Positions 7,139 through 13,798 of a stretch of 21,558 bases of DNA are shown here, piece after piece. Under the pieces are notes generated by a model. That model saw only the letters and a list, made by a program, of their open reading frames with translations. It was not told the origin of the DNA and ran no database searches. Positions within the stretch are counted from its first letter, which is position 1; the number at the start of each line of letters is the position of its first letter. A program made the translations under genes and the position numbers. Source of the DNA: JAUHWL01 sp964416385 (lineage in GTDB: Bacteria; Bacteroidota; Bacteroidia; Flavobacteriales; Schleiferiaceae); contig CAYQDW010000043.1 in assembly GCA_964416385.1 (NCBI GenBank), positions 1-21,558 of the forward strand. The letters run 5' to 3'.

Positions 7139-7228
7139 ATGCCAAGCGGAAAAAAACGTAAACGCCATAAAATGGCCACCCACAAGCGTAAGAAGAGACT
7201 TCGTAAAAATCGTCATAAGAAGAAGTAA
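7139..7228 (+). CDS. mS38 (AURKAIP1/COX24)-like tiny basic ribosomal protein
   Basis: This short ORF encodes 29 residues: MPSGKKRKRHKMATHKR, then KKRLRKNRHKKK. About 17 are Lys or Arg and there is no acidic residue. The pattern 'KKRKxHK-ATHKRKKRLRKxRHKKK' is the AURKAIP1/COX24 motif shared by mitochondrial mS38 and small bacterial ribosomal proteins, so it most likely binds 16S rRNA in the small subunit. It sits 17 bases after the TPR gene and upstream of RNase G, an rRNA-processing enzyme, which fits a ribosome-biogenesis role. Because of its length, gene callers often miss it. Identification rests on motif recall, not on a search. Confidence 0.85.
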   Translation: MPSGKKRKRHKMATHKRKKRLRKNRHKKK

Positions 7229-7241
7229 GCTATTTTATTTT

Positions 7242-7286
7242 AAAGCCGATTGGGCACCATGCATACGTATGGTGCTTTAGGCTTTT
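7242..7286 (+). terminator. Hairpin between the mS38-like gene and rng (weak terminator or leader structure)
   Basis: A 9-bp inner stem (7254-7262 with 7267-7275, one G-U) is enclosed by AAAGCC (7242-7247) pairing with GGCTTT (7280-7285). Only four T follow before ATAG, so termination would be partial. It may cap the HU-TPR-mS38 message, protect a 3' end, or act in the rng leader, which begins 30 bases later. Confidence 0.45.
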
Positions 7287-7316
7287 ATAGCTAACACATA
7301 ATCTTTCTCTTCTGAA

Positions 7317-8864
7317 GTGCACACGAAGCTAATTATCAATGCACGCGCAGACCAAGCCGTTATTGCACTTCTACAAGATGATAAGCTCACTGAGCTAATT
7401 CTTGAAAAAAGTGATAACCGCTTCTCTGTAGGCGATATATATCTGGGTAAGGTTAAGAAAATTGCAACTGGTCTTAATGCCACATTTGTAGATGTAGGCT
7501 ATGATAAAGACGCTTTTTTGCATTATCATGATCTTGGACCCCAGATTCGTTCTTGGCAAACTTTCCTGAAAAGAACTCAAAAAGGAAAGCAACAATGGAG
7601 TTTGACAAACTTCGCTATTGAGCCACACATCAATAAAGATGGTAAAATTGATGAGGTATTAAAAAGCGGACAAGATATTCTTGTACAAATTGCAAAAGAG
7701 CCAATTTCTACCAAAGGCCCGCGCATAACCTCAGAAATCTCTTTGCCCGGTAGGTTTATCGTGCTTGTTCCGTTTTCTGATCGGGTTTCTATCTCGCAAA
7801 AGATAAAAGACCGAAAAGAACGTGATCGGCTTCGCGACCTCGCCCGTAATATACAGCCACAGGGCTTTGGTATTATTGTGCGTACCGTTGCCGAAGGCAT
7901 GACCGCTGCAGATATGGAGGCCGATATTAATGGCCTGCTCAAAAAGTTTAGACAAGTTCACCGCAAGGCGCAACGCTCTAAATCGCCTGCACGCGTTAGT
8001 CAAGAAATTAATCGGGCAAGCGCTTTTTTACGCGATGTTTTTAATGAATCCTTTGAGCGTATAGTTGTTGATGATATAGACTTGGCTGCCGAGATAAAAG
8101 AATACATTGAAAGTATTGATCCGGGTAAGTCTGATATCGTTCATTTCTTTAAAGGTAAAACACCTATTTTTCAATATTACGGCATTGATAGGCAGATAAA
8201 AACATCTTTCGGTCGTTCTGTATCAATGGCAAAAGGTGCGTATCTCATTATTGAGCACACAGAGGCCATGCACGTTATTGATGTAAATAGTGGTAATAGA
8301 ACCAATACAGCAGAGGGTCAAGAAAGTAATGCCCTCGCAACAAATTTGCTAGCTGCAGAAGAAATAGCGCGCCAGTTGCGGCTGCGCGATATGGGCGGGA
8401 TTATTGTCATCGACTTTATTGACATGCATAAGAATGAAAATAAACGCATTCTTTTTGAGAAGTTACGAGAAGAGATGAAGAATGATCGTGCCAAGCACAA
8501 AATTCTTCCACCAAGTAAATTTGGGGTCGTTGAAATTACACGCCAGCGGGTGCGTCCAGAAATGAACATACCTACACGCGAAGACAACCCAGATATGCTT
8601 GTAGAGGCTCCCATTGCCCTTATCAACAAGATTGAACAAGATTTTCAGGCCATCGCTTTTGGGCGTCAACACAAAGTTGTAAACCTGCATGTGCATCCGT
8701 TTATTCATGCTTTTTTAACTCATGGTTTATTAAATACCATGCGTAGAAAGTGGCAGATGAAGTACAGGCAAAAACTTAAAATGACACCTCGTGATGCGTT
8801 TAAAATGTTAGAATATCATTTTTTTGATGATAAGGATCAAGAAATTTTCAACGAAGAAAAGTAA
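7317..8864 (+). CDS. rng: Ribonuclease G (RNase E/G family)
   Basis: This endoribonuclease of 515 residues cleaves single-stranded RNA and matures rRNA 5' ends. The N-terminus carries the S1-like RNA-binding domain (about 38-135, 'VGDIYLGKVKKIATGLNATFVDVGYDKDAFLH'). The catalytic core contains 'MHVIDVNSGNRT' and 'GGIIVIDFIDM', whose aspartates bind the catalytic metal in this family, and 'KFGVVEITRQRVRP'. There is no long C-terminal scaffold, so it is of the RNase G length class. The start is a GTG: an in-frame TAA lies only five codons upstream and no ATG fits, so the GTG at 7317 is nearly forced. In E. coli, RNase G acts on 16S rRNA; the neighbouring mS38-like gene suggests a similar role here. 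Confidence 0.93.
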   Translation: MHTKLIINARADQAVIALLQDDKLTELILEKSDNRFSVGDIYLGKVKKIATGLNATFVDVGYDKDAFLHYHDLGPQIRSWQTFLKRTQKGKQQWSLTNFAIEPHINKDGKIDEVLKSGQDILVQIAKEPISTKGPRITSEISLPGRFIVLVPFSDRVSISQKIKDRKERDRLRDLARNIQPQGFGIIVRTVAEGMTAADMEADINGLLKKFRQVHRKAQRSKSPARVSQEINRASAFLRDVFNESFERIVVDDIDLAAEIKEYIESIDPGKSDIVHFFKGKTPIFQYYGIDRQIKTSFGRSVSMAKGAYLIIEHTEAMHVIDVNSGNRTNTAEGQESNALATNLLAAEEIARQLRLRDMGGIIVIDFIDMHKNENKRILFEKLREEMKNDRAKHKILPPSKFGVVEITRQRVRPEMNIPTREDNPDMLVEAPIALINKIEQDFQAIAFGRQHKVVNLHVHPFIHAFLTHGLLNTMRRKWQMKYRQKLKMTPRDAFKMLEYHFFDDKDQEIFNEEK

Positions 8865-8867
8865 GCC

Positions 8868-8897
8868 AAAACCCTGATTTTTTAGTCAGGGTTTTTT
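8868..8897 (+). terminator. Strong intrinsic terminator after rng
   Basis: AAAACCCTGA (8868-8877) pairs perfectly with TCAGGGTTTT (8886-8895) around an 8-nt loop, and the T run goes on to 8897. The recX start codon lies only 11 bases further on. Confidence 0.9.
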
Positions 8898-8908
8898 ATT
8901 TTCACAAT

Positions 8909-9391
8909 ATGCCATTTGCGCAACGAAAAATTTACAGTCTACACGAGGCACGCGTTAAAATTAGGCGCTATTGCGCCTATCAAGAACGTAGCCAGCAAGA
9001 AGTAAAGCAACGGCTTTTAAGCTATGGCTTGTTGCCTTATATCGCTGATGAGTTGCTTATTGAATTGATTCAGGAGGACTTTTTGAATGAAGAGCGATTT
9101 GCAGAAACCTTTGCTAGAGGCAAGGTAAATGTTAAAGCTTGGGGCCCAGTAAAAATTGTATCGGCACTACGCCAAAAAGATGTTAGCGAGCCTAACATAA
9201 AAAAAGCAATGGCCGCTATTGAGCCTGATAAGTTATTAGCCAATTTAGAATATCTTACCCGCAAGCGGTGGGAAAGCCTAAAAGGAGAAAATCATGTTTC
9301 GAGAAAACAGAAGACTATAAATTATCTCATAAGTAAAGGCTACTATTTTGAAGATATTGCGTCTATGCTAAAACGAATTACAAATGACTAG
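8909..9391 (+). CDS. recX: Regulatory protein RecX
   Basis: RecX binds RecA filaments and limits recombinase activity. The 160 residues show the family's tandem three-helix repeats: 'ARVKIRRYCAYQERSQQEVKQRLLSYGL' (about 14-41), 'LIELIQEDFLNEERFAETFARGKVNVKAWGPVKIVSALRQKDV' (about 50-93) and a third repeat ending 'KQKTINYLISKGYYFEDIASML'. Length is normal. recA itself is not in the window. The start is 11 bases after a strong terminator, so no room exists for its own promoter; it probably relies on read-through from rng or on a promoter inside the rng 3' end. It overlaps the next gene by 8 bases. Confidence 0.9.
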   Translation: MPFAQRKIYSLHEARVKIRRYCAYQERSQQEVKQRLLSYGLLPYIADELLIELIQEDFLNEERFAETFARGKVNVKAWGPVKIVSALRQKDVSEPNIKKAMAAIEPDKLLANLEYLTRKRWESLKGENHVSRKQKTINYLISKGYYFEDIASMLKRITND

Positions 9392-10307
9392 GTATATTTT
9401 TTTTGTATGGATGGTCATGTGGGGCACCATAAAGAGTCAAAATTTCCCAATTAGCGCCTTTAATTATTCAACCAATATTATACCTGGTTATAATGTGCTT
9501 TTACCTGATAGCAGCAACCAGCATTGGCAAGTTGGTAGGTCTGCCAAGTTTGATGGTGTACTAAGTGTAAAGCCTGCACTGTACACAGATACGTTGAGTA
9601 GCTACCCTGTGAATATGAATGAGGGTGTGGTGATGATTTTGCATGAAGAGAGTCAGTTTGGCTTCCCTTATCATCAATATGATGTCTTTTTTAAACATCG
9701 TTTTGAAACAGATACTCTTAACGATGGCGGCTACATTGAAATTAGTCTTGATTCTGGTGCAACTTGGGTGAATGCCATTGATTACATGGATTCTATTTCT
9801 TGGCCTATGTTTGGGAACTTCTATCTAGACTTTTTGAGTACGCAGCGTTTAATAAATGGGCAACGGAGTGCATTTACTGGATCGGGTGTTGCGTATAGGT
9901 ATAACCACATTCATCTTGGTTTATTCATGACTATTATGGCAGAGCCAGAATTGATAGACTACCCTGTAGCACCATACATTCGGTTTAATTTTGTTTCTGA
10001 TTCTGTTGATCATCAAAAGGCGGGCTGGCAAATTGATGAGGTAGAGATTTGGGGCGCAGTTGGCTGGGGTCTTGAAGAGCGCATTCAGCCCATTACAATT
10101 TCGCCAAATCCATCAAACGGCGTTTTTAATATTCAATCAGTAAATCACCTACATCAGAGATACACTGTAACAAATACGGCAGGCAAGGTTTTAATAGTGG
10201 GTGAAATGGAAGGCACCACAGCAAGCATAAATCTAGACCTTTATCCTGCTGGCACCTACTTTCTAAATTTTGAAAGTGGCACAGCTATCAAGTTAATTAA
10301 GAATTAA
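9384..10307 (+). CDS. Secreted protein with jelly-roll-like body and T9SS type A sorting domain
   Basis: The 307-residue product starts with a signal peptide (about 1-19, MTRYIFFVWMVMWGTIKSQ). The mature part contains 'HQYDVFFKHRFETDTLNDGGYIEISLDSGATW' and 'AGWQIDEVEIWG', a pattern seen in MAM-like or choice-of-anchor beta-sandwich modules of Bacteroidota exoproteins. From about residue 235 a type A C-terminal sorting domain follows (ITISPNPSNGVFNIQ, then 'NLDLYPAGTYFLNF'). Its ATG lies inside the 3' end of recX (ATGACTAG junction), so translation is likely coupled to a cytoplasmic RecA regulator, an odd partner. Its stop is six bases from the end of the converging threonine aldolase gene. 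The ligand is unknown. Confidence 0.82.
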   Translation: MTRYIFFVWMVMWGTIKSQNFPISAFNYSTNIIPGYNVLLPDSSNQHWQVGRSAKFDGVLSVKPALYTDTLSSYPVNMNEGVVMILHEESQFGFPYHQYDVFFKHRFETDTLNDGGYIEISLDSGATWVNAIDYMDSISWPMFGNFYLDFLSTQRLINGQRSAFTGSGVAYRYNHIHLGLFMTIMAEPELIDYPVAPYIRFNFVSDSVDHQKAGWQIDEVEIWGAVGWGLEERIQPITISPNPSNGVFNIQSVNHLHQRYTVTNTAGKVLIVGEMEGTTASINLDLYPAGTYFLNFESGTAIKLIKN

Positions 10308-10313
10308 ATGGAG

Positions 10314-11336
10314 TTAAAGTTTCATCTCCCCTAAAATGTTGCAAACGCGATCAATCTCGTTCATGCTAACATCTAGATGGGTTACCATGCGTAATTTACC
10401 TTGCCCCATACTAATAATTCTAACACCATTTTGGCGCAGCAAGTCGTTAAACAGAGCCTCTTTATGTTTCTCACGAAGTGTGAAAATTACAATGTTTGTT
10501 TGCACGGGATTTACCTGTTCAATATAAGATTGCGCACTAAGGCAAGCACCTAGAACTTTCGCCTTTTCATGATCTTCAGTGAGTCTGTTAATATGGTGAT
10601 CTAGTGCATAAATCCCCGCAGCGGCAAGAAATCCAGCTTGGCGCCAACCGCCACCAAAGCGCTTGCGAATGCGTTTTGCTTCACGTATAAAATCTCGGTT
10701 ACCCACCAAAAGTGATCCCACCGGACAGCCTAAGCCTTTACTCAAACAAATTGAAATACTATCAAAAGTTTGACCATAGGCCTCAGGGGTATCACCCGTT
10801 ACAGCCAGCGCGTTAAATAAGCGCGCGCCATCAAGGTGGTAACCCAAATCATGTTTTTTGGCTACATCGCCAATCGCCTTTAGCGTATCAAGTTGGTAAA
10901 CCGTACCGCCACCTTTATTACTCGTGTTTTCTGCTTCTACGAGTTGGGTGCGCGCGGCATGGATATCATTAGGGTTGTTAATGGCAGCTTCTACATGCTG
11001 GGCAGTCATTAGGCCATCTGGCGTGCCTACTAGTTTGGGAGATACACCAGAATTGAACATCATTCCACCACCTTCATAGTTATAAATATGTGCGTAATGA
11101 TGACAAATAACCTCATCGCCTGGCCGTGTATGTACTTTAATGGCGATTTGATTAGTCATGGTGCCGCTGGCACAAAACAAGGCCGCCTCCATTTTAAACA
11201 TGTCAGCCACTTTTTCTTGTAATGCATTTACCGTTGGGTCTTCATCAAAAATATCATCGCCAACAGCCGCGCTTTGCATTGCGGCTAGCATTTCTGCCGT
11301 GGGTTTTGTTACCGTATCGCTTATTAGATCAATCAT
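10314..11336 (-). CDS. ltaE: Low-specificity L-threonine aldolase
   Basis: This fold-type I PLP enzyme splits L-threonine or L-allo-threonine to glycine and acetaldehyde. The 340 residues begin with the family signature MIDLISDTVTKPT, followed by 'GDDIFDEDPTVNALQ', 'ALFCASGTMTNQIA' and 'YHLDGARLFNA' (Asp169 and Arg172 contact PLP and substrate in the family). The Schiff-base lysine is Lys200 in 'SICLSKGLGCPVGS'. Length is typical. It is monocistronic: divergent from the HMG-CoA reductase gene and convergent with the T9SS gene at its 3' end, with no terminator hairpin visible in the 6-bp junction. Stereospecificity cannot be read from the sequence. Confidence 0.93.
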   Translation of the reverse strand: MIDLISDTVTKPTAEMLAAMQSAAVGDDIFDEDPTVNALQEKVADMFKMEAALFCASGTMTNQIAIKVHTRPGDEVICHHYAHIYNYEGGGMMFNSGVSPKLVGTPDGLMTAQHVEAAINNPNDIHAARTQLVEAENTSNKGGGTVYQLDTLKAIGDVAKKHDLGYHLDGARLFNALAVTGDTPEAYGQTFDSISICLSKGLGCPVGSLLVGNRDFIREAKRIRKRFGGGWRQAGFLAAAGIYALDHHINRLTEDHEKAKVLGACLSAQSYIEQVNPVQTNIVIFTLREKHKEALFNDLLRQNGVRIISMGQGKLRMVTHLDVSMNEIDRVCNILGEMKL

Positions 11337-11407
11337 AAAATATGGATATCAAAAAAGATTCTACGAATATTGCCCCAATATCAAACTTTAAGCGCAATTG
11401 AAGCGTT

Positions 11408-11415
11408 TATCTTTG
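11408..11415 (+). promoter_or_regulatory. -7 box of the mevalonate gene pair
   Basis: TATCTTTG fits TAnnTTTG exactly and lies 18 bases before the ATG at 11434. A -33 match is poor (CTTTA near 11386-11390, about 17 bases upstream). The TTG at 11398, which would extend the frame, sits upstream of this box and so cannot be the start of a message begun here. Confidence 0.6.
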
Positions 11416-11433
11416 CAACTAATTTTTACCGCC

Positions 11434-12783
11434 ATGCATACTCCAATAAAAGGGTTTTCAAAGCTTTCTAAAGAAGGCAAAATAGAGTGGATAGTTAATG
11501 CCCTTTTTAAAGATCCTGATGCTGCTTGGGAAACGCTTCGCAGCTATTGGCACGCAGATAAAAAAGTGCAGAATCTGCATGATGAGCTGATAGAAAATAC
11601 CATTACCAATTATTTTTTGCCTTTTGGTGTTGCGCCAAATTTTAAGATAAATGGTCGGCTTTACACCTTGCCTATGGCTATTGAGGAGAGTTCTGTTGTT
11701 GCCGCTGCATCAAAAAGTGCCCAGTTTTGGATGGCGCGTGGTGGATTTAAATCTACCATAATTTCTACCACTAAAATTGGCCATGTACACTTTATGTATC
11801 ATGGTGATACAGCCAAGCTAGAGCGGTTTATTGCTAAAATAACGCCTGCTTTTTACCAAGATACTCAAGAAATGACGGCCAATATGCAGGCCCGTGGTGG
11901 CGGTATTGTTTCTATTCATTTGGTTGATAAAACGCTTGAGCTAGATGGCTATTACCAGCTGGAGGCGCGTTTTGAAACTTGTGATAGCATGGGAGCCAAC
12001 TTTATCAATAGCTGTTTAGAGCAATTTGCTAAAACCATGCAGCGCGAAATTGAGGCGGAGGCAGAAATGACGGATACGGAGAAGAGCATTCAGGTTGTGA
12101 TGTGTATTCTTAGTAATTATACGCCAGAATGTATTGTGCGCAGTGAAGTTAGCTGCCCCATAGAAATGCTCAACGCTGATGAAGGTATACAGCCCGAAGA
12201 ATTTGCAGAAAAGTTTTCGCGTGCGGTACGCATAGCAGAAATAGAGCCTTACCGTGCAACAACGCACAATAAAGGAATCATGAATGGCATTGATGCGGTA
12301 GTGCTTGCCACCGGTAATGATTTTAGAGCCATAGAAGCGGCTTGCCATACCTATGCCTCGCGCACTGGAAAGTATACCAGCCTTACACATTGTGAGGTAA
12401 AAGATGGCATTTTCACATTCTGGATAGAAGTGCCGCTTGCTCTGGGCGTGGTTGGGGGATTAACCAATTTGCATCCTATGGTAAAATTTGCGTTAGAAAT
12501 GTTGGGCAACCCAAATGCAGAAGAGTTAATGGGGATTGTTGCCGCAAGTGGACTAGCCCAGAATTTTGCTGCCCTGCGTGCGCTTACCACTACGGGTATT
12601 CAAAAAGGCCACATGAAAATGCACCTTTTTAACATATTAAACCAGTTAGAGGCCACAGCAGAGGAGAAGGAGGAAATCGTTCGATTCTTTACCGATAAAG
12701 TGCCGCATCATAAAGACGTGGTTAATAAGTTTTGCGAAATGCGCGGCATTGCAAATCCTTCTGAGATTCATAAAAACAAATAG
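11434..12783 (+). CDS. mvaA: Hydroxymethylglutaryl-CoA reductase, class II ('degradative' type)
   Basis: It interconverts HMG-CoA and mevalonate. With the ATG at 11434 the protein has 449 residues. Catalytic residues expected from the Pseudomonas mevalonii enzyme are all seen: Glu84/85 (MAIEESSVVAA), Lys280 (THNKGIMNGID), Asp296 (LATGNDFRA) and His393 (QKGHMKMH). The substrate region 'SMGANFINSCLEQF' and the membrane-free architecture fit class II. In Flavobacteriales the enzyme is thought to run in the biosynthetic direction, feeding isoprenoids by the mevalonate route, despite its 'degradative' family name. The GHMP kinase gene follows 13 bases later on the same strand. I chose the ATG because a TATCTTTG promoter box lies between it and the upstream TTG at 11398. 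Confidence 0.93.
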   Translation: MHTPIKGFSKLSKEGKIEWIVNALFKDPDAAWETLRSYWHADKKVQNLHDELIENTITNYFLPFGVAPNFKINGRLYTLPMAIEESSVVAAASKSAQFWMARGGFKSTIISTTKIGHVHFMYHGDTAKLERFIAKITPAFYQDTQEMTANMQARGGGIVSIHLVDKTLELDGYYQLEARFETCDSMGANFINSCLEQFAKTMQREIEAEAEMTDTEKSIQVVMCILSNYTPECIVRSEVSCPIEMLNADEGIQPEEFAEKFSRAVRIAEIEPYRATTHNKGIMNGIDAVVLATGNDFRAIEAACHTYASRTGKYTSLTHCEVKDGIFTFWIEVPLALGVVGGLTNLHPMVKFALEMLGNPNAEELMGIVAASGLAQNFAALRALTTTGIQKGHMKMHLFNILNQLEATAEEKEEIVRFFTDKVPHHKDVVNKFCEMRGIANPSEIHKNK

Positions 12784-12796
12784 GTAGTTTTAGCGG

Positions 12797-13702
12797 ATGA
12801 AAACCTTCCGCGCAAATGGCAAATTGCTTTTGTCTGCAGAGTACACCGTGTTACGCGGTGCTTTGGCGCTTGCCGTTCCTACACAGTATGGGCAGCGTTT
12901 ATCTGTAAACGCATTGCCCCAAAATGAATTGGTTTGGGAGAGTTATACTGTTGCGCAAACGCTTTGGTTTTCTGCCCGCTTTGATGCCAATCTCACCATT
13001 CTAGAAACCACCGATCAAGAAAAGGCAAAACATCTCAAGGGGCTCCTGTTACATGCCCAAAAGCTAAATCCCAATCTAGTATTAGCAGGTAATTATGTGC
13101 GTACAGACCTTGAGTTTCACCGCCTTTGGGGCTTGGGGAGCAGCAGCACACTGGTAGCACTCATTGCACGCTGGGCAGAGGTAGATGCTTTTCAGCTTTT
13201 TTTTGAAACACAGCAAGGCAGTGGATATGATGTAGCATGTGCACTTAACAACCAACCTATAACCTATCAATTGCTTGGAGGTACACCACATGTAAACGAA
13301 GTACATTTTTCCCCACTCTTTAAAGATGACTTGGGCTTTGTTTATCTCAAAGAGAAGCAAATCAGCGCTAAAGAGCTGATAACTTTTGCAAGTATTAAGA
13401 CCAGTCAAAAACACATAGATGCTATTTCTGAGGTGACAAGAGCGCTGCTTACTGCCTCTACATTGCCCCAATTTGAGCAGCATCTAAAGCGGCACGAGGC
13501 ACTAACAGCAGCTATTTTAAATCGGCAAACCATACAAGAACAGCGCTTTTCTAACTATCCCGGTGTGGTAAAATCATTGGGCGCGTGGGGAGGCGATTTT
13601 GTGCTCGTAACGCGTTTTAACGAACACAAGCAATATTTTTTAGATGCTGGCTATGCAACGTGCATTTCTTGGCAACAAATGCTCGGAATTCAAAAGACAT
13701 AG
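12797..13702 (+). CDS. GYDIA family GHMP kinase
   Basis: The 301-residue protein is a small-molecule kinase of the GHMP superfamily (galactokinase, homoserine, mevalonate, phosphomevalonate). It opens with 'FRANGKLLLSAEYTVLRGALALAVPT', the substrate-side strand motif of mevalonate-type kinases. The ATP phosphate loop is GLGSSST (112-118). The family-naming motif appears as GSGYDVA (141-147). The C-terminal part has 'GAWGGDFVLVT', the usual third GHMP motif. It follows HMG-CoA reductase by 13 bases, so a step in mevalonate phosphorylation is a reasonable guess; the substrate is not established from sequence. Confidence 0.88.
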   Translation: MKTFRANGKLLLSAEYTVLRGALALAVPTQYGQRLSVNALPQNELVWESYTVAQTLWFSARFDANLTILETTDQEKAKHLKGLLLHAQKLNPNLVLAGNYVRTDLEFHRLWGLGSSSTLVALIARWAEVDAFQLFFETQQGSGYDVACALNNQPITYQLLGGTPHVNEVHFSPLFKDDLGFVYLKEKQISAKELITFASIKTSQKHIDAISEVTRALLTASTLPQFEQHLKRHEALTAAILNRQTIQEQRFSNYPGVVKSLGAWGGDFVLVTRFNEHKQYFLDAGYATCISWQQMLGIQKT

Positions 13703-13758
13703 ATGATTTTGGTGTAAAACATTTTTAAACCAAACCCCTTTATATATGGTAACTGTAG

Positions 13759-13789
13759 TTTCTGAATTTCACTGAATTACTTAAATTCG
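13759..13789 (+). promoter_or_regulatory. Possible promoter of the PKD-domain gene
   Basis: TAAATTCG (13782-13789) differs from TAnnTTTG at one position, and TTT at 13759-13761 lies 20 bases upstream. Transcription would begin around 13796, making the message nearly leaderless at TTG 13799 and leaving about 12 nt before GTG 13808. Weak support. Confidence 0.3.
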
Positions 13790-13798
13790 GTTTTAAAC

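Noticed and set aside
13708..13734. TTTGGT ... ACCAAA inverted repeat after the GYDIA kinase gene
   Set aside because: Six AT-rich pairs with a long loop and no T run afterwards; not convincing as a terminator.
13703..13798. Possible tRNA or small RNA in the spacer before the PKD gene
   Set aside because: No cloverleaf, T-loop or long stem could be built; at most a weak promoter is present.
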